DNA of 64,000 nucleotides, taken from assembly GCF_009688965.1 (NCBI RefSeq), contig NZ_AP021875.1, positions 2,666,001 to 2,730,000 on the forward strand, in the 5' to 3' direction. The DNA comes from Desulfosarcina widdelii. GTDB lineage: Bacteria; Desulfobacterota; Desulfobacteria; Desulfobacterales; Desulfosarcinaceae. Positions 27,897 to 36,541 of this stretch are shown here, piece by piece. The first letter of the stretch is position 1; the number at the start of each line of letters is the position of its first letter. The notes beneath the pieces are model-generated. The model made no database searches and had not been told where the DNA came from. It saw nothing but the letters and a program-made list of their open reading frames with translations. The position numbers and the translations under genes were made by a program.

Positions 27897-28519
27897 ATGG
27901 CTTCAATCTTTCTCCAGACACCGTGGCGGTCCAGGGTGACCTTCACGGCGATGCTGGCCAGCATCATTCCCACAAAACAAACCAGGCCGATACCGGGTGT
28001 TACAGAGGCCATGCCGATCAATTTGATAACCGATACCAGCAAACCGATCATGTAAACTTCGAGCATGGCCCAGGAATCGAGGTGAGAGTAGAACCGGAAA
28101 AAGTTGGGCAGCAACAAAATATTGCGTCCCAGGGCCACCTGCGCCAATACGATGCCGAGCAGTGAAAATTCCAGAAGCGGCGCCAATACGCTGCAGAAAA
28201 GAACCATTAATGCGACCGGGACCATATTCCCCTCGGCCATCACGCGCACGGCACCGATCATGGTGTGGTTTGACTCGATGCCCAAAATCGACATGTGCAG
28301 GATGGGCATGAAATTGGCCGGCCAGAAAAATATCAGGCCCGCCGCAACAGCCGCCAGGGGTCTGGCGATTTCGGCCGAACCATGACCTTTGACCGGAGAA
28401 GAACAGCGCGGACATCTCAAGGCGGACGAAACGGGTCCATCCGGCAGACGCATCAGCACATCGCACTCATGACAAATGGTGAAATCGGCAGTTTTTTGTT
28501 CCAACGCAGTATCGTTCAT
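27884..28519 (-). CDS. PqiA-domain protein, first half
   Basis: A 211-residue inner-membrane protein with the other PqiA module: CHECDVLMRLP at about 17 and CRCSSP-type CPRCSSPVKG at about 37, then four membrane segments beginning near AAVAAGLIFFWPANFMPIL. It is the first gene of the three-gene pqi set. The ATG at 28519 has a poor ribosome-binding site. The region upstream (28520-28770) contains a palindrome and the serC promoter, which points the other way. Confidence 0.85.
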   Translation of the reverse strand: MNDTALEQKTADFTICHECDVLMRLPDGPVSSALRCPRCSSPVKGHGSAEIARPLAAVAAGLIFFWPANFMPILHMSILGIESNHTMIGAVRVMAEGNMVPVALMVLFCSVLAPLLEFSLLGIVLAQVALGRNILLLPNFFRFYSHLDSWAMLEVYMIGLLVSVIKLIGMASVTPGIGLVCFVGMMLASIAVKVTLDRHGVWRKIEAICNG

Positions 28520-28597
28520 GTGAAAATTACTCGGCTGCAGCCATCCGGCCCCTGTATTCTACTATTATAGCAAAGTAGCACAGAAAGCCTGTATTGC

Positions 28598-28614
28598 AAC
28601 CGGATTGTCCGGTT
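28598..28614. promoter_or_regulatory. palindrome in the pqiA-serC divergent region
   Basis: AACCGGA and TCCGGTT (28598-28604 and 28608-28614) are perfect inverted arms with a three-base centre, 78 bases upstream of the pqiA-like start. It could be an operator for either divergent gene. Confidence 0.35.
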
Positions 28615-28658
28615 TGCCGATAATTGAACCAAAATCACGATATGATTACGGTTACAAG

Positions 28659-28688
28659 TTGACATCCATCGGTTTCTATCGGTAGAAG
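28659..28688 (+). promoter_or_regulatory. candidate promoter of serC
   Basis: TTGACA at 28659-28664 is followed after 18 bases by TAGAAG at 28683-28688, about 80 bases before the serC start. Confidence 0.5.
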
Positions 28689-28770
28689 TACAGGTTACAT
28701 AGGCCTATTCCGGCGTTTACCGGGCCGAACCACCGCGCCCCTGACTTATTCCAAATGGAGGTTAACACCG

Positions 28771-29859
28771 ATGAAAGCGGACAGAATCTACAATTTCAAT
28801 GCCGGACCGGCGGCCCTTCCTCTGCCGGTGCTGGAAGAAATCCAGGAATCGTTTCTCAACTTTGCCGGCTCCGGGATGTCAGTCACCGAAATCAGCCACC
28901 GTTCCAAATGGTTCGACGACGTCATCAACGATGCCGTTACACGGGTCAAACGGATCCTGCAACTGGACGACCGCTTTCATGTGCTCTTTGTCCAGGGCGG
29001 GGCCAGCATGCAGTTCTGCATGGTACCCATGAACCTGCTGGGCGCCGGGGATTCGGCCGATTACGTAAACACCGGCACGTGGTCCACCAAAGCCATCAAA
29101 GAAGCCGAGATTCAGGGCAAATCGATTCACGTGGTGGCCTCTTCCGAAGACCGCAACTTCGCTTACATCCCCAAAGAGATTGCCTTTACCCCGGATGCCG
29201 TCTATGCCCACATTACATCCAACAACACCATCAAGGGAACCCAGTGGGCCCAGTTTCCCGATACCGGCGGTGCGCCCATCGTGTCGGACATGAGTTCGGA
29301 CATCTTTTCGAGACCGCTGGACATGGACAAGTTCGGGCTGATCTATGCCGGAGCCCAGAAGAACATGGGACCGGCCGGCGTCTGCCTGGTCATCATCCGG
29401 GACGACCTGCTGGCCCGCACGCCCGGGGACATTCCCACCATGCTGCGCTACAGCACCTATGCCAATAAAAACTCCATGTTCAACACCCCGCCCTGCTTTG
29501 CCATCTACACCGTGCAACTGGTGCTCAAATGGCTGGAGGAAACCATCGGCGGGCTGGGCAAAATGGAGGAACTGAACCGGAAAAAAGCCGGGCTGCTCTA
29601 TGACTTCATCGACCAGAGCGATTTTTACCGGGCAACGGCGGACAAGGACAGCCGTTCGTTGATGAACGTCACGTTCCGCCTGCCCAGCGAAGAACTGGAA
29701 GCCGCCTTGGTGGCCGCCGCCCTGAAAAACGGCATGGGCGGGCTCAAGGGCCATCGCAGCGTGGGCGGATGCCGGGCATCCATCTACAACCCCACGCCCC
29801 TGGCCGCCGTGGAATCTTTGGTGGACTTCATGAAAACCTTCGAGCGTGACAACGGATAG
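28771..29859 (+). CDS. serC: phosphoserine aminotransferase
   Basis: PLP enzyme of serine biosynthesis that transaminates 3-phosphohydroxypyruvate with glutamate. The 362-residue product has YNFNAGPAALPLPVL, SHRSKWFDDV, LFVQGGASMQF, GTWSTKAIKEA and the PLP-lysine segment YAGAQKNMGPAG, and ends with GGLKGHRSVGGCRASIYNP, all typical of SerC. An ATG preceded by GGAGG marks the start. It is a single gene with its own promoter and an imperfect terminator; serA and serB are not nearby. Confidence 0.96.
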   Translation: MKADRIYNFNAGPAALPLPVLEEIQESFLNFAGSGMSVTEISHRSKWFDDVINDAVTRVKRILQLDDRFHVLFVQGGASMQFCMVPMNLLGAGDSADYVNTGTWSTKAIKEAEIQGKSIHVVASSEDRNFAYIPKEIAFTPDAVYAHITSNNTIKGTQWAQFPDTGGAPIVSDMSSDIFSRPLDMDKFGLIYAGAQKNMGPAGVCLVIIRDDLLARTPGDIPTMLRYSTYANKNSMFNTPPCFAIYTVQLVLKWLEETIGGLGKMEELNRKKAGLLYDFIDQSDFYRATADKDSRSLMNVTFRLPSEELEAALVAAALKNGMGGLKGHRSVGGCRASIYNPTPLAAVESLVDFMKTFERDNG

Positions 29860-29920
29860 CGTTCGGTTCGGCCAATCCCCACCACAGGGGGAATACCCAT
29901 TTTGTTTACTCCTGCGTATA

Positions 29921-29970
29921 AAAAGCTTCAAGCCGTAATTATTTCACCATAGTTGCGGCTGAAAGCTTTT
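29921..29970 (+). terminator. probable terminator hairpin after serC
   Basis: AAAAGCTTCAAGCCG (29921-29935) pairs with CGGCTGAAAGCTTTT (29956-29970) with two mismatches; the right arm ends in TTTT. From 29971 to 30234 I see no gene or clear element. Confidence 0.45.
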
Positions 29971-30234
29971 CCCCTGCCCTGTTTCCTCCCGGCGGAATCG
30001 GCGCTCTCATATAGTCCATGGGAGCGGGGTGCAAATTCGCTTTACGTCTGTGCATTTTCTTCGTTTATCACCCGCCAATCAAAATTTTCATTCATGGTCT
30101 TTTGACGCTCCCTTTCGGTTACTCTTTTTACCGTTATGACCGTTGGATTCATCTGCTGGAAAGAAACGGACAAAAAAGGCCTGAAATCAACATTATGCAA
30201 AAAACAAGCGTTATGCTGTAATTTCTGGTTTTCC

Positions 30235-30264
30235 TTGACACTACCCATAGATACCAATTATTAC
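30235..30264 (+). promoter_or_regulatory. candidate promoter of the aldehyde oxidoreductase operon
   Basis: TTGACA at 30235-30240 and TATTAC at 30259-30264, 18 bases apart, in an AT-rich stretch 146 bases before the oxidoreductase start. The long leader between them holds no clear structure. Confidence 0.45.
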
Positions 30265-30409
30265 AATATAAAGCAGGGACGGGTTGACGATCAATCAATG
30301 GTTCGTTTCCGATCCGAAGACGATCCACAAATCACCATCTTTGCGATTAACCACCGCCAAGCCGCGGATTGGGTTTGACATTACCTTCACTTTGCACAGG
30401 AGGGACGCA

Positions 30410-32152
30410 ATGGACAAAATCTTGAGAATCGACGTGGGGGCTCCCGGAGGACCGGCCGCCAAGACCGAAGCCCTTGGAACGTACGCCGGCTTGGGAGGCC
30501 GTGCAATGACTTCGACCATGGTGGCCAAAGAGGTGCCGCCCTCCTGCCATCCGTTGGGAGGCGCCAACAAGCTGGTCATCGCACCGGGAATGCTCAGCGG
30601 ATCGGCCGCGGCCATCTCCGGCCGGATCAGCGTCGGCTGCAAAAGCCCGTTGACTGGTGGAATCAAGGAAGCCAACTCGGGCGGCCAGGGCGCCCAGGTG
30701 ATGGGTCGGCTGGGCTACGCGGCCATCGTTCTGGAGGGCAAGCCCGCCGATGACCGCCTCTACAAAATCATTGTCAACAAAGACGGTGTAACCATAGAGC
30801 CCGCCGACGAACTCAAGGGCCTGGGCAACTACGCCACAGTCGAAAAGCTCGCCGCCAAATATGGCAACAAGGTGGCCTGCATCACCATCGGCCAGGCCGG
30901 TGAAATGAAGATGTCAGCCGCTTCCGTGGCTTTCACCGATGTGGAGCAGCGCCCCACCCGCCACGCAGGCCGCGGCGGCGTCGGCGCCGTTATGGGAGCC
31001 AAGGGCATCAAGGCCATCGTTCTGGACGACGCAGGCATGAAAATGCGGCAGCCGGCCGATCCCGAAAAATTCAAGGCGGCCAACAAGGCCTTTGCCGAGG
31101 GACTGCGCAAACACCCGGTCACCGGCGAGGGGCTGCCGGCGTTCGGCACCAACGTGCTGACCAATGTGGTCAACGAGGCCGGCGGTTATCCAACCAACAA
31201 TTTCAAGACCGGCCAGTTCGAAGGTGCCTCCAAGATTTCCGGTGAAACCCAGGCCGCTCTGGAAAACGAACGCGGCGGGGAAGGCTCGGCCACCCACGGC
31301 TGCCACCGGGGATGCGTGATCCGCTGTTCGGGGACCTTCTACGACAAGGATGGCAACTTCGTCACCAAGCAGCCCGAGTACGAAACCGTTTGGGCCCATG
31401 GCGGCAACTGCGGCATCGACGATCTGGATGTGATCGCCCAGTTGGACCGTATGGATGACGACTTCGGGCTGGATACCATCGAAATGGGCGCAACCATCGG
31501 CGTGGCCATGGACGCCGGCCTGGCCAGTTTCGGAGACGGCCAGGCGGCCATCAAACTGCTCCAGGAAGTGGGCGACGGCACACCGCTGGGGAGGATTCTG
31601 GGCAACGGCGCAGCCGTCACCGGGCAGGTGTTCGGTGTGGAGCGGGTCCCCGTCGTCAAGCGCCAGTCCATGCCGGCCTACGACCCGCGTGCGGTCCAGG
31701 GCATCGGCGTCACTTACGCCACCACCACCATGGGCGCCGACCACACCGCCGGCTACGCGGTGGCTACCAACCTGCTGGGCGTCGGCGGCAGCGTGGACGC
31801 CCTCAAACCCGAAGGACAGGTCGAACTGTCCCGCAACCTTCAGATCGCAACGGCGGCCATCGATTCCAGCGGCATGTGCCTGTTCATCGCCTTCGCCATT
31901 CTCGATCAGGCTGAAACCTTCCAGGCTCTCATGGACACTATCAGTGGTTTTCTCGGGAAACCATTTACGGCGGATGACTGGGGGACCTTAGGCAAATCGG
32001 TTATCGACAATGAACTGGCATTCAACAAGGCTGCCGGATTCACCGCCAAAGACGACCGGCTGCCCGACTATTTCAAGAACGAAGCCCTGGCACCCCACAA
32101 CGTCACCTTCGGCGTTACAGACGAGGAACTGGACACCGTCTTCAACTGGTAA
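30410..32152 (+). CDS. aor: aldehyde:ferredoxin oxidoreductase family protein
   Basis: Cytoplasmic tungsten or molybdenum bis-pterin enzyme of the AOR family, which interconverts aldehydes and carboxylic acids with ferredoxin. The 580-residue product has the N-terminal GGRAMTS segment, SGRISVGCKSPLTGGIKEANSGG around the pterin site, cysteines C298, C302, C306 (CHRGCVIRC) and C490 (SSGMCLF) for the 4Fe-4S cluster. The first three are spaced CX3CX3C; the Pyrococcus enzyme has CX2CX3C. The ATG at 30410 has AGGAGG seven bases upstream. A hairpin and two small genes follow in the same direction. The aldehyde substrate is unknown. Confidence 0.92.
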   Translation: MDKILRIDVGAPGGPAAKTEALGTYAGLGGRAMTSTMVAKEVPPSCHPLGGANKLVIAPGMLSGSAAAISGRISVGCKSPLTGGIKEANSGGQGAQVMGRLGYAAIVLEGKPADDRLYKIIVNKDGVTIEPADELKGLGNYATVEKLAAKYGNKVACITIGQAGEMKMSAASVAFTDVEQRPTRHAGRGGVGAVMGAKGIKAIVLDDAGMKMRQPADPEKFKAANKAFAEGLRKHPVTGEGLPAFGTNVLTNVVNEAGGYPTNNFKTGQFEGASKISGETQAALENERGGEGSATHGCHRGCVIRCSGTFYDKDGNFVTKQPEYETVWAHGGNCGIDDLDVIAQLDRMDDDFGLDTIEMGATIGVAMDAGLASFGDGQAAIKLLQEVGDGTPLGRILGNGAAVTGQVFGVERVPVVKRQSMPAYDPRAVQGIGVTYATTTMGADHTAGYAVATNLLGVGGSVDALKPEGQVELSRNLQIATAAIDSSGMCLFIAFAILDQAETFQALMDTISGFLGKPFTADDWGTLGKSVIDNELAFNKAAGFTAKDDRLPDYFKNEALAPHNVTFGVTDEELDTVFNW

Positions 32153-32184
32153 CGGCTGCTCGCCAGGATTCCAAGCCATCCCAT

Positions 32185-32216
32185 ACACGGGGAGATCCAC
32201 GAGGATCTCCCCGTGT
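32185..32216 (+). other. perfect 14-base hairpin between the oxidoreductase and its partner gene
   Basis: ACACGGGGAGATCC and GGATCTCCCCGTGT flank an ACGA tetraloop. No T-run follows, so it is more like an mRNA processing or stability stem, or an attenuator, than a full terminator. Confidence 0.6.
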
Positions 32217-32257
32217 GTCGTTGGGTTTCACAAGCGCCCCTTTGTGGAGGAGACGAC

Positions 32258-32878
32258 ATGATCGAAGTCGCGTTGGAGATCGACGTCGCACATCTGCCTC
32301 GCTTTTTCTCGCTGTTGGAAAGGGGCGTGGTTCTGCCCGCCGTCACCGGCTGTACCCTGAGAGAATTTCTATGCGGACAGTTGGGTCTTTCCCAAACCTA
32401 CCTGGACCAGCGCATCCAAACCCTTTTTCTGGACGCCCGGCCGGTTGACGATGTGGATGCTGCGGTAATCCGGGACGGCTGCACAATAGCGCTCAGTGCC
32501 GCCATGCCCGGCCTGCTGGGGGCCACCATGCGCAAGGGCGGCCGCTACGCAGCCTTTCGCAAAGATATTTCTCAAAGCGCTGATAAAAGACAGGCCGGTG
32601 AAACATCGGGACGGGTAACCGTCAAAATGTTTAACATGGTGGCCAGGGAGTTGGGGGGACGACTTCTCGAAAGTGGCGTCGAAATCCATGGCCGCGACCT
32701 CCAGTGGATTGCCGACCGTCTCCAAGCCGTCTCACCAGGCGCCGTTGTCAAGGCATGTCTGGATGGCCGGGAAGCCACTGTCGACGAGGGGTTTTTCTCG
32801 TCGCTGGCCTCTCGCCGGCTGCGACTTTTCGTCAAGGGCGCCGGGCAGCCCGCATCCAATCGTGACGCAATATCTTAG
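32258..32878 (+). CDS. uncharacterised protein linked to the aldehyde oxidoreductase
   Basis: I do not recognise a named family. The 206-residue product starts at an ATG with GGAGGAG upstream, 105 bases after the oxidoreductase. The first 100 residues have the feel of a beta-grasp (MoaD/ThiS-like) fold: a long helix (TLREFLCGQLGLSQTYLDQRI), LFLDARPVDDVDAAVIRDG, then LSAAMPGLLGATMRKGG at about 79-95, which is where a MoaD-type protein would end in Gly-Gly. Here the chain continues with about 110 residues of mixed helix and strand. A role in cofactor or subunit assembly for the oxidoreductase is inference from position. Confidence 0.75.
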   Translation: MIEVALEIDVAHLPRFFSLLERGVVLPAVTGCTLREFLCGQLGLSQTYLDQRIQTLFLDARPVDDVDAAVIRDGCTIALSAAMPGLLGATMRKGGRYAAFRKDISQSADKRQAGETSGRVTVKMFNMVARELGGRLLESGVEIHGRDLQWIADRLQAVSPGAVVKACLDGREATVDEGFFSSLASRRLRLFVKGAGQPASNRDAIS

Positions 32879-32948
32879 CGCTTTTCAATTCCGGCCGTTT
32901 CGTATACGATCCCACAAACAACCCATCCTCCGCCTGTGGAGAACTGCC

Positions 32949-33125
32949 ATGGAAGACGACCGCTCCATTGCCGATCTGCTGACTGCGGTGGCCGGACAAT
33001 ACCGCCGGCGGATTGACGACCCGACGCTCCCCCAAAACACGACCCGCCTGGAGACCATTCGCAGGCTCGAACTGATCGTCCAAAGCATCAAAGGGCTGAT
33101 GAAGCACCAGCAGGAGACTTTGTAA
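32949..33125 (+). CDS. small helical hypothetical protein
   Basis: A 58-residue frame begins with an ATG at 32949, preceded by GGAG at suitable distance, 70 bases after the previous gene. The product starts MEDDRSIADLLTAV and continues with a charged helix (RLETIRRLELIVQSIKGLMK). It has no signal peptide or metal motif. As the third gene after the oxidoreductase it may belong to that operon. Existence is plausible but function unknown. Between 33126 and 33383 only a doubtful 49-codon frame (33161-33310) without ribosome-binding site is seen. Confidence 0.45.
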   Translation: MEDDRSIADLLTAVAGQYRRRIDDPTLPQNTTRLETIRRLELIVQSIKGLMKHQQETL

Positions 33126-33383
33126 GCGCCATACAGCGAAGAATCTCGACAATTTTGCATATGCCGACGTCGAGAAAGAATACTCGGGCCTTGATGTCAT
33201 CCCGGGAGCGTGGTATCTTTCCAGCAGTTGATGACGTTCTGCGCATTTGCGATTCGAACGGATACCGCACCCGGCAACTTCTCATTATCGAATCCGAACC
33301 ACTCTACTGAAACAGTAAGCTGACCACGGACAGGCTGCCCCTTTGCGGGGACATCGATCACCCTAACATCCACGAGGTGCCCG

Positions 33384-36056
33384 ATGAAGCGTCCGATTGC
33401 CCGCTTTAAGATGGTCTGCGGATGGGTGTTGATCCTGCTGTTGACGGCTGCTGGCCAAGGTGGCTGCGATACCGGAAGCGAAGGCAACATCTTGCCTTGC
33501 ATTCCCGACCTCCAGCACGCCCAAGACGCGCTTGCCCAACGTCGGGGCGCCCGGTTCATCGCATTTCTCCAGAAAACCGGAGACAAGTATATCCGCAATG
33601 GCGACTATGAATGCCTGTATGCCATGGTCAAGTTCTTTGACGACGGATCCCTCACAACCCGGGAGACCCGCTACCTGTTGTTGTACCGTATCGTCGCCCA
33701 GATGGGACGGAAACAATTCGTGGGGGCCCATATTGACTACGACTGGCTGATTAACATGCCTGGCCTGGGAAACGATCCCGATTTCGACAGGCTCATGGAG
33801 AGCCTCATCGGCAAAATTTGCGCGCCGGAAGTAGATTTTTTCAAACAAAAATTCGGCTGGCTGCATACCGTCCATGCCGGCGGCCTGCATAGCGATGCAC
33901 AACCCAAGGAAGAGAATCTGGCGTCCTTTTTGCTCAACTTTTCCAGTGAACGGCTTCTGGCTTGGGATTTTCTGACCTTGAAACGCTGTTTCGAATCGGT
34001 CGATCCGCGCAGACTGTCCCCCGAGGAGCAACGGATACTCTATTCAACCCGTTTAACGGTGAATCTCCACCTTAGCCGTATCACCGACGCCTACCGGGCG
34101 TGGATGGCTTATCGGGACCTGGCAAAAAGCTATCCATGGGCAGCCGATGGCCCGAAACCGCTGGACATGACATTTGGCGATATCTGCGCGGGCGGAGTTG
34201 GCAGCTGCGGTGCCGGAGATCTTCTAGGAAGTTCGGACGACGATCCGAAGATTCGGGTATTCGGCGCCATTACACATTTGGAAACCAACGCGGTAGGAGG
34301 CCGAGAGTGTATGGGGGGTTGGGTATGTGTAAAAGCTGCCCTCGAACACATCGTTGCACCACAAGACGTCTTTAAAAAGGCCCCTGAAGAGAAGATGCGC
34401 GAACTGTTCTATCTGGCCAAGGCCAATATGATACTTGGGGATTATTCACTCGCCCACAGTCAGCTTCTGGCGCTGAAAACGGCCCCGGGAATCGCGAAAA
34501 CACCTTTTGAGGCCCAGATTGTCCAAATGATCGATGTCTGCGCCACCACCATTCGCAAAAGTTGGGAGGCATCGCTGGGGGACAAGCTGAAAGACCTTTT
34601 CGAACTCTTTTTTTACAAGGCCCTCGGCCGATTCATGTTGATGGCCGTTTTGACCTTGCTGCTTGCGTTGTTTTTCCATCGCTGGAGCACGATTTTCAGC
34701 GAGGGGCGAACGATAACAGCATCCTTTTTCAAGGTCCTGGACAAACTTCCTTTAAGACTGCCTTCCCTTTCGTTGTCGTTTTCCAGCGATGGATGGCTTG
34801 GAACCCGATTCGGGAAACAATGCAATTCCGTTCTCAAGGGTTCCCAGGTTTTCTGCCAACAGCTAAGGCAATTATACCTTGAGTTAAAGGAAAGTGCGGG
34901 AGGACTCCGGTTGTTTTCCTGCAACACGTTTGACCCCAAGGAAGTGAGTTTCGACCCTGGCGAGTCCTTTTGGGCACTACCGATGAATTATCCCGGGATT
35001 GACCAAAAGATCAGGTTCCGCAGCCGTTTAGTAGCGAAACAAATGAGCTACTATGCCCCCATGCCCATCTGTCTTATCTCCCGGATACCCGGTTACCGTC
35101 CGAATCGTTACCTGTGGTTTTACATGTGCATTGGCGCCGTCCTTTCCCTGCTGATAGCAAGGGTCTTGTCCCTCAGTTCACCTGGACCGACTCGGGAGCA
35201 TGTCATCTTCTTTTTTCTGATGACGGCAACCCTGGTAGCCTCCCTCACCGGAATCCGCATCATGAGCCGCAAGGTTCTATACTCCCTTGAAGAGATCGGT
35301 ACCATGCTCGGCAGCGTTACCACACTGAAACGTCTCCGCCGGCAGATCCGCATCATGTTCCGTTCCCCCTGGCAGCTTTTCGTTGCTTTCGTTCTCTATG
35401 GCTTCTTTTTCATCGTTTCCAAGAACCAGTTGCCCTCCACTCACGCAGTTGTCATCCTGATCGTTCTGATCGTGAGTCCCATCCATTGGATGATGATCAG
35501 TTCTCTGCTTTTCACCCGCGAGCTGTGCAATTTGAAAGATCTGTCCATCAACCCCCTCTCCCCCCTGAAAACCTGGGGACTGCAGAAATGGATCTCCGTC
35601 ATCGGAACGTTTGCCACCACCGGCAGCATCATTATCACCTTTTCCTCTTCCATTCCCATCATCATGCGATGGAAATATCTCAGCGGACGGGATCTTTTCT
35701 GGATCTTCTCCATGATGCCCCTGCTTTTGGCCTACTGGATCTATCCATATTTCAAGATTCGCAATATGGTGCGGGAGTTCAAGCTCCAGCGCATGCATTT
35801 CATCAAGGCCAACATTTCCATCGCCTATGACAAGTGGCAGGCCCTGTCCGCCGAAGGGCCGGATACTGTCGATCCCGAGCGGCTGCAGGAGATCGAACGG
35901 CAGATGGATCGGTTGAACCACTACCACGGTCTGTTCAAGGTCATTGACCAGAGTCCTGAATTTTTCGTGGATTTCTATTCAATCCTGGAACTGGCCAAGG
36001 TGATGGGGTTCCCATCACTCTTTGCCCTGATCGTCTATTTCATGCGTGTGTTTTGA
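33384..36056 (+). CDS. large polytopic membrane protein of unknown function
   Basis: The 890-residue product fits no family I can name. It begins with a hydrophobic signal (about residues 10-25) ending in a GQGGC that is not a good lipobox, followed by about 385 mostly polar residues with cysteine pairs (DICAGGVGSCG, RECMGGWVC). A membrane segment lies near 412-434, then a soluble part to about 570, then six further segments near 574-597, 605-627, 662-679, 686-710, 737-760 and 770-790. A helical cytoplasmic region (RLQEIERQMDRLNHY) precedes a last hydrophobic stretch at 872-890. GAGGTG precedes the ATG. Its end overlaps an antisense zinc-ribbon gene by 42 bases. Confidence 0.85.
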   Translation: MKRPIARFKMVCGWVLILLLTAAGQGGCDTGSEGNILPCIPDLQHAQDALAQRRGARFIAFLQKTGDKYIRNGDYECLYAMVKFFDDGSLTTRETRYLLLYRIVAQMGRKQFVGAHIDYDWLINMPGLGNDPDFDRLMESLIGKICAPEVDFFKQKFGWLHTVHAGGLHSDAQPKEENLASFLLNFSSERLLAWDFLTLKRCFESVDPRRLSPEEQRILYSTRLTVNLHLSRITDAYRAWMAYRDLAKSYPWAADGPKPLDMTFGDICAGGVGSCGAGDLLGSSDDDPKIRVFGAITHLETNAVGGRECMGGWVCVKAALEHIVAPQDVFKKAPEEKMRELFYLAKANMILGDYSLAHSQLLALKTAPGIAKTPFEAQIVQMIDVCATTIRKSWEASLGDKLKDLFELFFYKALGRFMLMAVLTLLLALFFHRWSTIFSEGRTITASFFKVLDKLPLRLPSLSLSFSSDGWLGTRFGKQCNSVLKGSQVFCQQLRQLYLELKESAGGLRLFSCNTFDPKEVSFDPGESFWALPMNYPGIDQKIRFRSRLVAKQMSYYAPMPICLISRIPGYRPNRYLWFYMCIGAVLSLLIARVLSLSSPGPTREHVIFFFLMTATLVASLTGIRIMSRKVLYSLEEIGTMLGSVTTLKRLRRQIRIMFRSPWQLFVAFVLYGFFFIVSKNQLPSTHAVVILIVLIVSPIHWMMISSLLFTRELCNLKDLSINPLSPLKTWGLQKWISVIGTFATTGSIIITFSSSIPIIMRWKYLSGRDLFWIFSMMPLLLAYWIYPYFKIRNMVREFKLQRMHFIKANISIAYDKWQALSAEGPDTVDPERLQEIERQMDRLNHYHGLFKVIDQSPEFFVDFYSILELAKVMGFPSLFALIVYFMRVF

Positions 36057-36233
36057 TCCCAGGGGCAGCGTAAAGCCAATATCAAAGATCTTGTGGCAGG
36101 AGGGGCAGATGAACAACCATTGTGTCGTCCGCCCCTGCTTGCGGAACATGGAGTGGAACCCATCCCGGTAGCCGCAGGCCGGGCAAATTCTGAACTCCTC
36201 TGACATCTTAATTTTCTCTACTTCTTGATCCAC
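36015..36233 (-). CDS. small zinc-ribbon protein
   Basis: A small protein with two CPxC knuckles (FRICPACGYRDG and FICPSCHKIFDIGF) that should bind one zinc ion. I place the start at a GTG at 36233, giving 72 residues, because GGGGGG lies seven bases upstream; an ATG at 36206 (MSEEFRICPACG) gives a 63-residue form and may be the real start. The 3' end overlaps the end of the 890-residue gene on the other strand by 42 bases. Similar ribbon proteins are frequent in this phylum but of unknown role. Confidence 0.6.
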   Translation of the reverse strand: MDQEVEKIKMSEEFRICPACGYRDGFHSMFRKQGRTTQWLFICPSCHKIFDIGFTLPLGSKHTHEIDDQGKE

Positions 36234-36391
36234 TGTCTTTCCCCCCTCTGGCAGGATTCGACGGCGATTCGACCATCGAACGCAGCCGAATTTAAAGTGG
36301 TAAATATCCAAAGCGTAGTCGGCATTGTATAAATTACCATCCTTAAATTCAATGCCGATTTATTGCTCCGGCAAGTCAAGACACCAACTCT

Positions 36392-36453
36392 GTCATGCCG
36401 GACTTGATCCGGCATCCAGACTTTTCCTGGATTCCGGCTTCCGCCGGAATGAC
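36392..36453. repeat. stand-alone TGTCATGCCGG palindromic repeat
   Basis: The ends (GTCATGCCGGACTTGATCC and CCGCCGGAATGAC) are inverted to each other, with inner CATCCAG/CTGGAT arms. The same unit is nested in the element at 20956-21081. The rest of 36234-36541 holds no gene. Confidence 0.75.
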
Positions 36454-36541
36454 AAATATTGGTTTGTTATGTTGCCATAATATAAATGATTATTTTGAGC
36501 ATAAGGGCCACTTCACGAATCGTCGGGATGTCGGCCTGCCG

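Noticed and set aside
33161..33310. 49-codon frame before the 890-residue gene
   Set aside because: No ribosome-binding site, no recognisable motif, and unremarkable composition.
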